From Phytoseiulus persimilis (Eukaryota; Arthropoda; Arachnida; Mesostigmata; Phytoseiidae), in NCBI GenBank assembly GCA_037576195.1, contig CM075102.1, positions 17,666,745-17,730,744 of the forward strand: 64,000 bases of DNA. The letters are read 5' to 3'. The translations under genes and the position numbers were made by a program. This document shows positions 26,201 to 39,509 of this stretch, one piece after another (the first letter of the stretch is position 1; every line of letters starts with the position of its first letter). The notes beneath the pieces were generated by a model. The model was not told the origin of the DNA. It searched no databases and saw only the letters and a list, made by a program, of their open reading frames with translations.

Positions 26201-29200
26201 TTAACATCCACAACGAAGACGGATGGATGGATGAAAGAACGGGCAGCGCCCTCCTAAACTCGCCGCTTTTTCCCCTGTTCTCTCTCCCTCTCTTGGCTCG
26301 CCCTCCACCCCTGCTCAAGTTACTCGGCGTTAGCGTTGGCCATCCATTCACTCGCGGAGCCATCTAACAACGCGGAGCCCCGACTGTGCGTGAAAAACTC
26401 GCGCGCTCTGAGACTGTTGTGATCTATGCGCTGCTAGCGGCTAAACTTGGACTCCAATTCAGTCAGCTCCTATCGCTGAGACGTCTACACCAAGCCTGAT
26501 AGGAATCTGGGACCCGCAACGCGCGGACTTCCCCCTGGAACTCAACAATCCTTCGCATGTGTAGTTTTTTGAGCCGCCCTTCTGCTAATCTCTCTATCCT
26601 CCGCGAACGCTCTCATGAATGCGTTCCTCCCGCAGCTCGTACCTGAGGCTCACGATATTTGCATTCCGTAATTACACACAAGCTCAAAGTGAAGCAGCTC
26701 CTCAACGTCTCGCAACTTCATCTGAAATCCTTCCGCGAAGTCACCGCCATCGTCGTGAATCATTGAACAACAAAGAGCCCGCCCGAGCGCCTCGGTTCCG
26801 GGCTGGGCCGCACCTTATGCAGCGCTCCTGCGAGCGGGTTTGGCTTCACCCGACATCTATGTCACGAGAAAGATCTGACGTCAATCGAGGACGAAGATCC
26901 CCACAACCATTTGACGGTCTCCGATGAGGGCTTCAGCCCGGAGTCGTCTCTGTAAATCTGGTTGAGGAAGTGTGACCTCCATTCAAGACCCCGAACTGAC
27001 TGTTTTTGTGCGTGAGCACACCTCATGACGCTCAATGTGACGTTATGTGCGGTTGCTCACCAATGGATACGAAAAAAACGAAACCCGACTCGTCCCATCC
27101 TATCTAATGGAATGGAGTGCTAAAAAGCCCTATCATCGATAATCTACATAGATAATTCTAATGCGTCTTCCGACACCGCTACCGTTCTCACAATTAATCC
27201 ATTTCGCGGCCCCCGGCTTGGACTTCTGTCATCACCGCGGGATCCGGAGTCGACGGAAAGAAGACTGATTCGAGAGGAATGCCTTGCCGAAATAAGAGCC
27301 TTCCAGCTTCAGCACGGAATCTGCTGAAAGGAGATCAAATAGACAGCGCCGAAATCACCTACGTTGCTTTCACTTCCGCGGCATGAAATGAAGGAACGAT
27401 TTCATCGCCTCTCCCGCTCCGCTCTTTGTCGAAGAATCTCTGAGACAAACTCGGTGGGTCCGGCCCCTGGTCTGGCTCGCGAATGCAGCGCGAATATCTG
27501 AGTTCTGCCGCACGGTGATACCGCTGCGTGAGTCGTGCGCGGTGGAAGGTGGCGCGAAAAAACGAAACTTGATGAGAAAACCAACTTTGTCCCGAATTCC
27601 TTCGCTCAAAGTGGGGAGGCGCTTTTGTTTCGCACGCGCATGCCAAATGAGGGGAAACTTCAGAGACACGAACTTCGGGTCTCCTAATAAGTTCCACGCG
27701 CGATTTGAGGTTCTGAAGTTGACTTCTCGGAAAGTTCAAACGCTTTTCGATTCTCGTCCCGTCAGACGCCTGCTTCCCGCTGAGAGTTCACCAACCCAGA
27801 TGGCGCTCGTGCGCTTCGACTTCTCGGGCTCTAAACCTTTCCCTCTCCAGATGGAAGCGTCTTCCGATGCCCTTTATGGCTCCCATGAATAGTAAACCGA
27901 ATCCGGAAATGCTCTTTGCCACCTCAGGGAGCCAGCAGACTAAGGATTCTTCGAAACGGCTTCTTCCAGCTGGATTGCGGCGAGCTCGGAAGGGTTTCGT
28001 CTCTGGAAAAATTCCAGGTGAAGCTTCGTTCATCCCTCATCGTTCTCCTCCATTCATCGCTTCCGAATCCAGCTCTGGTGAAGGGGCGCTTCACACTTTC
28101 TCGAGGAAGATTTCAAACCTGATAACATCGCTGCCTCATCCTGGTCCGTGAAACGCGAGAAGAGAGCAAGAATGGGCTTCTATTATATTCGGCGTCAAAG
28201 CACATAGTTAGAGATTGACTTTTCAATCATCCTCCATCGCAGTTAAGAACAGAAAACAATAGGCGGGAGAACAGTCCGAGCGAGCCTGCGCCGGAATCAG
28301 GGACACTGCATGCTCGGCGGCCGGTAGCATGAGCTAAGTTAGTGACGTTAAAAGCTATTTGATGATGTTGGTTGCGCCGCTTGAAATATGAGCTCGGCGA
28401 CGGTCCTCAAAAGAGCCACTGCCTCGGACCCATGAACCACTTTATGTTCAAATCCGCGGAAATCACTGAAGCCGGAACTTTGTCTGAGGTTATGTTCCTC
28501 CGACCACAACCCTATTATGCATACGTCATAAGGATCAGCAGACCGCAGAGATGTGGGAAATGAGGACTCTAATTTAGTACACGATGCAGAGCGGATGGGA
28601 TTCAAATGTCGCCTGGAGAACGACAATGAGCGTGTCGGAAGTTTGTTGGCGGTTGGTTATCCCAATGATCCACGGGTTTCGAGGAACCCGGCATTGTTTT
28701 CAAAACCTGTCAATTCGAGCAACAGCTCACTCCAATGTAAGCTGCGATGAGAAGCCCTTAAAATTTTCTGGCTCCTCCCGCTCAATCCGCTGCTCAGAGC
28801 GGATGACGTGGGCGAAGGCCGATCGAATTCGACAAACAGAAGATATTCGGAATCAGTTCGAAAATACAACCATGAGCCGAAAACCGGCAATTTATCATAT
28901 TTCCTGGAGATGCTGAGGCCGACGATGGGGCGAGGGTTCCTGGAGTCTCAAAAGATATCGGTGGTTCAAATTCCTCTCCCAGTTTCAAATTAATTGAATC
29001 AATATGCAAACAAGATATGAGAGGACGGGCAGTAGGGATAAGCGGGAGACCCTTTGTGAGCGATGTGCCTTAAACGAGGGCACTCAAAGACCTCGCCGTC
29101 ATCGCCCTCAGCCTGGCCGAAACAGAGACATTATCCTTTCTGATGAAAAATCAACACGACTCAAAGTATATGCGTGCGGGTCGCCGCCCGGTGATTCCCC

Positions 29201-29718
29201 GCTTGTGTTGGTACTCCCTCTCGTCCCTGGCCTCCTCTCCTTCATTGCCCCCTTTTGAAGTTCCCACCACACTCCCTTCTCATGCTGTTCTCTCCAACCT
29301 CTATAGCTCCTTTGAGCTCTAGTTTTCTCAAACATCTCCCAACCACACATTCTATCGCTGAATCCCTTCCTTTGGGCCACTCCTACTCTTATCCTTCATA
29401 TCCTTTCTTTCTCGTTCGGGGGTCCACCTTGTCCTGTGTCCAAAGAGAGGGGGGCACGATGCGCCATCAGACTTATTGCAACATCAGCCCTCAATCCGCT
29501 CATCGTCGTCAATCTGTAAGAGGTTCCATTCAGAGCTCCTCGACTGGCCACACAAACTTAATTAAAATCAAGAGCGTCCCGTCAGTCCCCCTCCGTGCCT
29601 CCGTCTCGTTGACAATCACTGTTTACCTTCGAGCTGACTCTCAGCTTTTGCCCTTCCCATATGTATGGTGGTAGCTCGAGCCATTGCTATTGCTCCAGCT
29701 GTTTGTCAAACCGTTGCC

Positions 29719-29739
29719 GTTATTATTGTTATTATTATT
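29719..29739. repeat. (ATT)n microsatellite, reads poly-Asn on the minus strand
   Basis: An interrupted (GTT/ATT) run. Minus-strand translation gives a string of seven Asn inside an Asn/Ser/Gly-rich frame that closes at a stop about 95 bases further on. Low-complexity Asn tracts do occur in animal transcription factors, but there is no flanking domain and an in-frame stop lies upstream, so I treat it as a simple repeat. Confidence 0.6.
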
Positions 29740-32516
29740 CCTGTCATTATCAATAACGTTGCGGAAAGGACGCCGACGTCAATCGGAACTCATTCGGAAG
29801 GGATCAAGAAACCGCGTAATTATTCACTCTCTCGCGGGGAGGCTTTCGCGCCGTGTTTGCTCGGTGCCAGGGAGACCAAGCATCATCCGCTACGATCATA
29901 TGCGTAGGTATGAAGCTCCAGAGTGGGCGTATGATATGTTGCGAGGAGGATATTGGCGAAGACAGGAGTGCTCACCTCTCTCCGATCGCAGATAGGAATT
30001 CGTCGGATAAAAGTTCGCCAATCTTGGTTTTCACCTCTCAGTGAGAGTGATGTCGAAAGATTCTCACGGTTACGATCCCTTCGTTCGTATCAGTTCATTG
30101 CCATCTTAATTGAGGCTGAATTTACGGGATGGAGTCTGCTCCCGTTGGAGTGGCGCAAGCCGCTCACGCCTGATGGCGACATCCAACCAGCAACCCGAAC
30201 AGTCAGCCCCGTGAGTGAGTGAACCAGCGTTTACTGACGGGACAAAGAACATGCACAAACGGTGAGGCCTGAACCGAAAAGAAATTACCGGAGCTCCCTC
30301 ATTCGCCCGGCGCCTTAAGTGATTCAGATTACGATGGAGCGGACCGATGCCAAAACGACGAAAACTGAAAAAAAGTATAAAGACAGAACAAGCATTATAA
30401 ACTCCCCAAACGACTGACCCATGGGAACAACGATTCTTCAACAACAGGCGACGACGGCAACAGATCTTCTCGATGTGGGTCCGAGCGGAGAAACTACACG
30501 TCGTGATGACGGAGTGGCCAACATCAGCATCATCATTAAAAGCTTCTCACCTGCGCTGTTGACATGTTCATCCTTTTTGAAACAGTCAGGAGCCAAGGGA
30601 TCAGTGCTTGTTTGAGCCAACTCGTCGTGGGCGGAGCCATATACCGTCAGAATAGAATCTGGGGTAAATCTTCGACATCTGGTGACGCAGTGTGAAACGG
30701 CGTTGATCACTGGACTTCCCACTCCTGTCGGAACATACACGTAAGGTTACCGTTCTTCTCTTCGATGCCCTATATTTTCGTCTGTATCCCCACTTTTTTC
30801 GTTTTCCGCACGATATATGATTCCTGTATGATATATGAACGAACAGAAGCTTCCCGGGACCAACCGAATCCCCGTCCTTTTCCAGAATCGCGAGGATTCA
30901 GATTGCTGTCGAGCACATCCTCATGCACGTCATTCCTGGAGGTCGGTGTACAGGCGAATGATTGATAGCGTCCGGAAGCCGACGTGAAAAACTAAGGCTC
31001 CTAGATTGCGTGACTGAATGAATATTCAGCGAGTCCTCGGGATGAGCTCTCTCAGCGCCATCGAATCGGTTGAATCGCCGCTCGATGTATGTGTGATATC
31101 GAGGCCTCAATGAAGACGATTCTCTCAGTTGTGGGCGGATTGGTTTCATGACACGGCTCAGCTGTTCCCTCCTCGTTATTCGCTGAAAATTATAGAGAAA
31201 CACTTTCGCAGGCTGCCGAGCAGCCCTTACCCATCTCGAAATTGTGATCGAGCTCTGCTGAATTCACGGTTTGCCATCTGTCTACCATCACCTCAGGTGT
31301 GGAAAGAGCTTCTTGCACATAAGTGCTTCTTCACACTCCCACGGCTCAAATTTCCTCCACCTAAAGCTCACAGGAGCCTCCGGCGAGATAATGGCTGTTG
31401 TGGAGTGTAAGAGAGAGGCGCGCAAGCGGGCAGAGAACAGTCTCGCTCCCACGATTGCGATTCAGTCAGGAGAAAAAAAGTCTCAGGAAAACTGGTGGAG
31501 GAGCAACAGGAGAAAACTTCGAAGGTCTCCGGATCGAGAAAATGTATGTTGATTCTGTGAAACAGAGACCCGTTTTCGCGGGAACCAAAACTAATCAGAG
31601 TTCGAACAAGGGCCCAGACAAAGAATCAGCGGACTCGCTAGCCATCGAGCCGACTGATTCTTATCCTTGAAACGGAGTCAACAGTTACAACGTGTGTCTA
31701 TCTTTATACTCTGTGCTTCTCGGGGTGCAGAGCACCGTCCAACGTGAGGTGGGTTCGTTCCGGTCCTACGGTATCAACAACAGCTGGGAGTTCGGGATTG
31801 TTTCTCGAAGTCACAACCAGTCAGCTAAGGAGTGACCGGGAGACCGCGAGAGAGGGTGTTGGCAACTGGGAGGGGATCGTATCATTTTCACAGGAAACCG
31901 GGAGAGCTGCGGAAAGGTTGTTCAGTTACTGCTATGCTTTCGAGCGGTTTCAGCGTATTCCTCAATCCCATTCCTCCTTGCTGAACCAACAGAAAGTGTT
32001 CTCTCTTTCAGAGATGAGCTCGCAGTCGACACGGCGAAGTGTACCCTACGTCGGTAAAAGCGCCTACGCGGGACGGAATGAGACGGAACAGGCAGGCTCT
32101 GGAATACCGAGACTACGATAAGAGAGCAATGAATAGTCCCGGAAGGGAAATCCACTCCAGCGTGGCTTACGAAGAGAATTTCCTGAAGAAAGTAGGAGAA
32201 GCAACGGAAAGACCAACTCAAGTTTCCCGGAATTCGCCAGGGCCTGTGGAGCTCGCTCTGTTGCTTCCCTTCGCCGCTGCAGCTTCTGTTCCAACTCAGA
32301 AGCGAGAGATTCCTCAACTGTTTCTCTACCTATTAGTTGTCGTCCTCGATTTCCTGTATTTGCCGCCGCAGCGCGATGAAAATCTCAGCCTTGCCCCGAA
32401 AAACTACATTGCAAAAATCTGACGTCTCGGAATATTTCACCGTGCAGTTCTCTCGAGCGCAAGAATCAACCGGCTCTGGGTTCCGATGATTCCCTGTTTC
32501 CGGTTCAGAAGGCGAT

Positions 32517-32528
32517 CCCCCCCCCCCC
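32517..32528. repeat. poly-C run (12 C)
   Basis: Homopolymer tract, no associated feature. Confidence 0.9.
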
Positions 32529-33162
32529 ATGAGTCATGATTGTCGGAAACGCGGAGGCTCCGCGCAACGACAACGTCGCTATTTCGAATGCGCAATGAGT
32601 CGAACTCGCGACAAGTCCTGCGTTCAATCAAGGCAATCGCCCACGATTATCGAAAATGTTTGCTTCCCAAGAGAGCGGAATCGTTCTGATGCTCCGCACA
32701 CTCCGCTGACCTCTGCTTCACCTCCGTTGCCTTGGCTTGTATGTATATTTCGTCGACAGGAACCGTGAAACTCGCCTGCTCGGGGTTTGCGTCAGCGTTG
32801 ATGCCAAGAGGAGCTCCTCAGGGATTCCGAGAGGCGGGGCACGAGCGGGGGACGCGGAGAACCGCCTGTTGGCGAGCTTGCGATCATATTCATCACATTA
32901 CTCCACTGATGTCCCCTTCACACCCGTCTACAGGAAGTCCTTATCTGTGTACGTCTCAGTCACCCCGGCACCTTTAGAGTGTCCTGTCGCCGCTGGTTCC
33001 CTCCTCCTCGAAATTCTCCCGGAGTCTTTCCCCGAGCGTACGATTCCGGCTTGAAATACTCCTCCCGGCTTCACCCTGTTGAGCACTCGAAACCTTCCAC
33101 ACAGGCTTCCTGGCGCGTCGGTCGTCACCAGATGTCTTCGAGCGAGTTTTGGGGTTCGCAGA

Positions 33163-33172
33163 GGGGGGGGGG
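33163..33172. repeat. poly-G run (10 G)
   Basis: Homopolymer tract, followed after a few bases by an A run. No associated feature. Confidence 0.9.
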
Positions 33173-34183
33173 ATTTAGGCGAAAAAAAGTCCTGAGAGTT
33201 TTGGAGTGCGTTCCGTCATTGCGTCTCCGGAGCATGTTGGACTTTGATTCGCCTAATTCGAAAGTTCACTGCACGCATGGACTCGAATCTTGGGGGCTCG
33301 CGAGCCTAGCTGGCGAGCGGGTGGGGTGCGCGGCTTTCTCGGTGGGGTCATCCGAGTGCCAATATTGACCAACAATTTTTTATCCCGTTGCTCGGGAATG
33401 TGGACTCGATCCACCCATACCGGTCGACGAGCAGGTTGACGACTCAGCTCGTTGGCTGGTCATCATGGCGCTGTTGCAAACTCGTCCGCGGTCCTGAAGA
33501 CTTCGTTCTGCGCGGTCGCAACACGTAGCCGTTTGGTCCGGCGTCAAAAAATTTCAACTTGGGATGACCACTGCGTCCGTCGGGGAAATGCCCAGGATCC
33601 GTCGTTTCAGACATGGCAACTTTGTGCCAACAATATCCCACAGAGAGGCGTCCCGGCTGATGCCGCAGCCGAGGCCCGAGAGAGATAGTTCCAACTCAGG
33701 AGAATGCTTCGAGACTTGTAACTGAGGAATGCTGTTGGAGTTTTGACGACACTGCCGGCCGGACCTTGCGCTCGTCCGGTCGCTTACCCTAGTCGCAGCT
33801 TTCATTCAAGAACACAACATCCGTGTCTGTCCTTCCCTCGCTAAAAATATCCTTGACGTTGCGAAACACGCTCTCATTTGCATATATACATACTCACAAC
33901 CACTACGCACAAACACTACGCTCGCCTATACGAGCAGTCGAACAGACCGAGTGATTCCTGCGGCGTTCCGAGAGCGAGATCGCCGTTTACGGGATACTCT
34001 TGGCACAGAAATGTCGTTCCGAGAGAGAAGTTTTCAAAGAACGCCCAAAGCTGGCCACCCAACAACGGTCGGGCTTGCTTCTGGAGCATTTCATGGTGCG
34101 AACGTGCGAAATCAAACTCGAATCAACTCCGAAGGCCAGCTCGCTCTCGATCGAAACCTTTCACAATTTTTCATTGATATCAG

Positions 34184-34300
34184 GCGGCGAAGTTTGTCAA
34201 CGAGCTTCGAGCAGCATACCAATCGATGGAAGGCTCGCTGCAAGCTCAGAGGACATCTTGGGGAACGCCAAGTTTCGCGATAAAGCTCCCTAAACCTTGA
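34184..34300 (+). CDS. exon-like 38-codon segment after an acceptor signal (unidentified, tentative)
   Basis: A T-rich tract ending in GATATCAG at 34183 resembles a splice acceptor. From 34184 one frame runs 38 codons to a TGA at 34298, giving a peptide beginning AAKFVNELRAAYQSMEG and ending AIKLPKP. Eight bases after the stop comes CAGGTAAGA, a good donor. The amino-acid mix looks protein-like (helical N-terminal half), but no family is recognised and no upstream coding exon could be matched. It could be a terminal coding exon or chance. Confidence 0.18.
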   Translation, partial: AAKFVNELRAAYQSMEGSLQAQRTSWGTPSFAIKLPKP

Positions 34301-35889
34301 CTCCCAGGTAAGATATCACGACAAGAACTACCGTACCGAAGCAATTTCTTTGCTTTAGGATCCTCGCTTGAGGAACCGCCTTTCTTCTCGAAAAAAAAAC
34401 ATCCAATCGTTACGCGGAGGAGTCACAATTTCTATCGAGTAACGATCCGGTTGATCGAGGAAGAATTCGAGGAATACTTGGGCTCGTTCATTATTATCGG
34501 GTCCATCCTGGATTAAACACGATTCATCATGCGCTGGCGCAACTCCGGCTCCGAGTCAGCAGGGAAAGGAAAGACAACAGCTGGAAAGTTTGACATTCAG
34601 TTCTGGTATCAAAGCTCAGAAGATGGGCGCCCCAGAACGAAAGTTGTCTGAGGGTTCCACGATGCCGAATGGTTCGCACAGGATAGAGAAACAATGATAA
34701 TCTCGCTCGATTCAGGCGGGAACGGTGATCGACGCCCAACGAAGTGAGCGCTGCTCGGCGACGGGTGAGCGGGGCGATCCGTATGTGGAATGGCATTTGA
34801 TTGACAGCAGTCCTTCGGAAGGCGGGGAGGCTTTTTGCTGCATTTTCTCCTCTGAAGCTCTATGATTACACGAACTCCGCGAGGTCGGAGCGACCGTGTT
34901 CATTTTATCTCGCCGCGTGCGCATCAACGCGAGGACCTATCTCGGGTTATCTGAAATCATGTCATCATCACCACTTCGTCTCAAACGGAACGACTTTCGT
35001 CCCGTATCCTCATCGGTCACAGACTCCTTCCGCAGAATTTTCGAGCTCTCTACCTTGAAACTCATCAAACGGAAACCTGAGGCCGCGCTCGGGCCACTGT
35101 CGGGCCACCGAACGCGAATCTAATCAGACCCTGGGCATGTAACAGAGCGGCCCGATGAAAACGAATGACGAGCCTCTGACGTTCATTCGGACGAGATCTC
35201 ATTTTGAACTGCACGAGAGAATAGCACGCGGAAACAAGAGTTATGGGAAGATCTACATGGAGCTCCATATGACGGGCCATACTGCTGCAGGCACAGGTGG
35301 TTCGATCCCAGGCACGGGAAGGAGCGGAGCCTAAACGATGGGATCCACGAAGGATGCATCGGGTTCCCCGCATGTTATCCCAACTAGAGGTGATGCATGT
35401 CATTCGATCGAGCACGTGCGCTCTCAGCAACTCATGTCATAGATGAGCTGGAGGATGCAAGAAGAATGAGGAATGGCGAGACAGGGAAATTCCCGCGCTA
35501 ACAGGAGAGGAGAAACGAACACAAGCGTTTTCTCGGGGAGATTTCATCCCTGAGCCATGCCTTCCGAGCAACCATAGAACAACAGAGATTGGAGCAGAAG
35601 ATCGAGTCTAATGGTCGATCACCGTTCCCGCCTGGATCAAGCAAGATTATCATAGATTCTCTATCTGGAGCGAACCAATCGCTACCGGAGACAGCACTCA
35701 GTGCGGTTCGGGAGGACGAAGTCGTGGACGGTCCGAGTTTTAACCGGAGAACGCGTGAGGCTTTGTACTGGTAGAGGCGGGCTGCCGAAATTCTCCTTCA
35801 GGCGATCACAGGTCAACTGATTCGGAAGCGCACGAACTCGCAGTGTCAGAATCACTTTTATACCCGACGGATGCGGGAGGGAAATATCA
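34301..35889. other. no supportable gene
   Basis: No domain-bearing frame or transposon end seen. A GGTTCGATCCC sequence near 35.3 kb matches a tRNA B box but has no A box at the right distance. Confidence 0.45.
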
Positions 35890-35960
35890 TCTAGAAAGGA
35901 GATTGAGCCCCGTAACGTAAGATCCGAAGCCTATCGTTTCAACGATTGAGCTATCTGGGC
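35890..35960 (-). repeat. tRNA-derived remnant (SINE head or tRNA pseudogene)
   Basis: On the minus strand the order is acceptor-like GCCCAGA, A box TAGCTCAATCG (plus-strand 35943-35953), an arm with GGCTTCGGATC, then a B-box-like GGCTCAATCTCC (plus-strand 35898-35909). Order and spacing match a tRNA gene. The 3' sequence does not pair with the acceptor and the B box is degraded (CTC for TTC), so it should not make a mature tRNA. This is typical of an aged tRNA-derived SINE. Its body downstream is not recognised and it differs from the SINE at 44.7 kb. Confidence 0.45.
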
Positions 35961-37537
35961 TGGAGAGGCGGAATTGGGTCAGAAGGTATGGAGGCACATT
36001 TCTCCTCATGACGGGGAAGAAATCCATCGGGGGTGAAGCTTCTTCCTGCAAGCCGTGAGCTCATGCTGTCTGGACCCTGCCACGACATCTAACAGAATAA
36101 TATGTTTCCCGAGCCTTACATCAAACGATTCCACGCGATTTGACATTCAGCCGGAAGCCTCTCTGAGGAAGATACAGCGGTCAACTCATATTTTGCCGAT
36201 ATTTAATGAAGTCACAACGGAGTCAGCTCAGAACGAGGTCAGCTATGTGTCGGAACTTAGCGACGTACCAATAACCGCAGTTATCGTGACGATTGAGCTT
36301 GGCATCGATGGTAAGCGTTCGACTGGTCGGTCTCCGAATGCTCGGGCGGCTTCCTTTCTGTAGGGCAATGGACCGAGCACGAGGTCGATCAGCGATATCG
36401 ACGCTGGCTGAAGGGTGATCCCCAAACGTGAGCGGAGGCTCGATTCCAGCAGTCCACTGGTTGCGCTGTTGGCCATAGGATGGTTCTCGTGCGCTTAAGA
36501 CAGATGCAAGACCTCGTTAACCAGAACTCCGGAGCCCGAGTTTCTCGCAACTGAGAGTGTCTGAGAGTTTCTCAACTTCTCAATTTTTTCCGAGCTCAAA
36601 CCAACCCGCCGTGAGCTTTTGGCAGCCAGTCCCCGCGCCGGTTGGGAAACACTGGTCTGGTGGAACGGAGCAGGAAGAACTCTCTGTCAAGGTACGGAGA
36701 CAGTACCAGGGAATTCCATGCAGAGTTTGATCCAGAGTCATGTTTGCCTCCCGAGTCCGAACTAGAGATCATGCAGGGGAAACGAGGTCGCTGCTCAGGG
36801 GAATGATGGGCTCTCCGAACGATCGGGGAAAAGTTTCTTGAAGGAAAAGCTGTTCGCGGTTACGATACACATGAACAGTCCATAAGCAAATGAGGGGAAA
36901 AGCTCGCGGAAAACTTCGACGCCACACGGGAGAGGAGGAAACGCGGATGGAAGCAGTTGGAAACGAGCGCAGGGTACGAACACTGAGGAGAAGAATCAGA
37001 GAAGATTCGCGGAGCAACAACGATGATAATGTCGGCTATGGATGCACTGGATTCGTCCTGGCTTTGGAACTGAATGGGATGAGAGCCGGAGAGCGCCGTC
37101 ATCCGCGGCATCGGGGAAGGGAGATCAAGCAGTGCAACTGAGAGGGTAAACGATACCCCGAGAAGTCGTTTGAAATTTTGATGCACAACAGGAAACAGCA
37201 ACCCTGGTGGAGCAGACGATCTCGCGTGTGCTGGCTCGGCAGTTCGTCAGAGTCGTTTCAAGAGGGAACACAGCAGCCGCCAGAGGAGGACAACGTGGAG
37301 GGGACGGAGGGAAAAGGCAGGGCGTCTTCGCTTTGATCCGGAGCGTAGATGCGAGCGTTCGGGGAACGTCGGACGAGAGATGGATTTTTCATTGTCATCA
37401 TCAGAAAAAAGAGAGAAAAAAGTCTTTTGTAGAGGAGACGGATAGACCGGAGAAGACGAAGTGATGCACGCATCGCAGAGGACAGAGGACACATGATCCT
37501 CGTTCCGTCGGATCAGATTCCAAAAAAAATAAAAGCG
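35961..37537. other. left edge of the BTBD9-like array; weak BTB and BACK traces only
   Basis: Two short traces may be the 5' part of the first decayed copy. One is a frame at about 36253-36360 with an IDGKR motif ahead of a basic segment, recalling residues 22-46 of the intact gene (DMTLVVEGK to the CEYF motif). The other is at about 37325 with FALIRSVDAS, recalling the FLALVRLPLIDA segment of the BACK domain. Each alone would be rejected; their order and spacing upstream of the better fragment at 37.5-38.4 kb is the only support. Confidence 0.2.
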
Positions 37538-38385
37538 AACTCCCTGAATCGACGGCGGAACTACGAGAATCTTGCCTCCGATGTTATTCCTCTGAGGTCC
37601 TCCCAGTCTGAACTATGGTCGCATGAGCTCCAGAACGATAGGAACCGTGACTCGAGTGATAAAACAACCTCAGGTGATTGAAGTCCGAATCATTCACTCA
37701 TGGAGAAAGACGAATAATGAGAAGCGCAAATTGTTCGTCCGATCTAATAGAGCTGAAGATCCGTCCCCACATTATGTTTTGATCGACTCGCTCCTTACTC
37801 GACCCGCTATGAATGTTGGATATTTAGTTTTTGACTGTTTTCTCGGCCGACCGAAGTTTGCTACTGAACTTGAAGTCGAAGTTTTCCTTCGTGATAACGG
37901 ACTGACGTGAAGCAGGTCCACATGGGGCAACCTTATGACTTCACAGAACGTCTTTCAGCTCATTCGACATGAACCTTTCGGTCGACTCGAATCGGTTCCG
38001 GTAACAACCGATCAGTGATGCCGTTCTGTAATCCAGGCTCCGGATATGCTTTCGAAAGAAGATGCTCTCAGTGGATTCCAGTCTATGTGATCAGAATAGA
38101 GCGGAACCTTCGAAGCCTTTGCGTATCAGGCGCCGAGCTCCCGCAGCGAGAGGATCTCCGGATGCTCCTGTGACGATTCGCTGCTTACCCACATCGCTGT
38201 CGTTGACCTCGTGACTACCATAAACGACTCAGGTGTGTTCACAACAGACCGCAAGCGGTTCGAATGGAGGTATGGCATCGAGAGAAAAATTTCCAGGCTC
38301 GATGAAACACCATGAAGATCTCACATGGTTTATACCAATCAGAGTGAACAACTCCGGTAAGTTTTGGATGGGATTGCTGCTCCTC
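37538..38385 (+). pseudogene. decayed BTBD9-like copy (two F5/8-type domain fragments)
   Basis: Three fragments in the order of the intact gene at 53.5-55.5 kb. At 37538-37582, SLNRRRNYENLAS recalls the DLNFRGLL...QNLAE linker (residues 248-264). At 37791-37898 a long match to the start of the first F5/8 domain: LLTRPAMNVGYLVFDCF lines up with ALSEPFFINHILFVLCD, and the ELEVEV motif with YYVEVS. At 38326-38385, FIPIRVNNSGKFW lines up with the end of the second F5/8 domain (YIRIVGTASTVGKV). The pieces are in different frames with stops between them, so this is a relic, not a gene. The short middle fragment is the strongest single match. A GTAAGT lies inside the last fragment and probably has no function. 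Confidence 0.5.
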
Positions 38386-39509
38386 TGGGTAACTTCTCAG
38401 CATGACATTGGAAGTTCGGACTGAGTTTGACCATCAGCTCGAAAATAAAGTTCTATTGTCGAGTTCGAATGCGATAGATGATGGAGCGCGGGATTCGGCG
38501 CGTGGGACGCAAAAAGTCGCCCACGGGTGTCTCATCTGGCACTCCAAGATATTTCCTGCCCTGCGGACGGGTTCTCCTGTTCGCGCTTGACACTCGAAGA
38601 AGGTGGTCTTGAGCCGCCGGATAAGCTCGCCCGGGAGCTGGAGCAAGGTAGTATGATGACGACTCCACGTGCACACGTGTGCCGAAATTTCGCCGGACGC
38701 ACCTCCACCCAGCCAACGGTTGAGCTCTATTCGGACTGTTGCTTCTCGCAAAAATGTCCCCCTTGGTGGTTTCGGGCATTCTTCAGAGAGGCTCTTTCTG
38801 CGCTTCGGTGCTTTCGACTGAGTCACCTAACGTGGACTCCACCGAGCCTTGCGGGGGAGAACACCGCGGTCTTTTGAGCGATACCTGCACTCAAAATCAG
38901 AACTTCGTTGAGGAATGAGGTAGAAGACCGAATCACTGCTATCCGTGAGAACATGGAGCCCGTGCTCAGAGCTCGAGAAGACGCACGCGCCACTCCGCCT
39001 ATGGGCTGGAAGCGTAGGACAATGGCCCGCGGCGAAGTTTGGCACCTGGAATTGGCCCGCCGACATTTTCATTTCTGACACACCTACCCTTAGCGCCCAG
39101 CAACCACGCAGAGCTAACTATCAGCGATCCCTTGTGCCCTCTCTCACAAAGGACTGGATGATCCGCTTTGGGCGACGGAACCGAACCCTCCGCCCTCCTT
39201 CCCACAGAATCGACTCAGTTATTTAAATCGTGGATGCGAGTTCCAGGGGCCCGGGAAGATGTGGATGATAGTTGAAAGGGGCGTTACCTGTGCCATCTTC
39301 TCAAGTCTTGATCAAGAGCCGTGTCTTCATCAGCCATGAATCTCAGGAAGCTCGGCGTTTGGGATTCCTCCGCAATGTGTCTCTGTGTGAAGATTCCCAT
39401 CTCTCAGAATCCTGTTTTTATGTCCGCGATTCGGTATCGGGAGCAGACCTGAATTCCCGTATCACGGAAAATACGGATGACGCGAGGAACAAACATTCCG
39501 TGATATCCG
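38386..39509. other. no supportable gene
   Basis: Open frames of around 100 codons on both strands overlap one another and show no domain. No repeat ends recognised. Confidence 0.4.

Larger units (their letters stand above)
20151..34183. other. long stretch without a supportable gene
   Basis: Apart from the small tRNA-like and simple repeats listed separately, I see no domain-bearing frame. Open frames of 100-170 codons occur on both strands and overlap one another, as expected by chance. A frame near 28.4 kb ending in a Tyr-rich motif (PYYAYVIRIS) faintly recalls the discoidin-like domain seen further right, but it is too short to call. Intergenic or intronic DNA is the simplest reading. 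Confidence 0.45.

Noticed and set aside
28430..28560. Frame with PYYAYVIRIS resembling the Tyr-rich strand of an F5/8 domain
   Set aside because: Isolated match of ten residues, far from the array and with no neighbouring domain fragments.
29640..29760. Asn-rich minus-strand frame
   Set aside because: Best explained as translation of an (ATT)n microsatellite; an in-frame stop lies just upstream and there is no flanking domain.
36253..36360. BTB-like trace (IDGKR motif) upstream of the first relic
   Set aside because: Needs a three-residue insertion and has weak similarity; kept only as a note in the flanking region entry.
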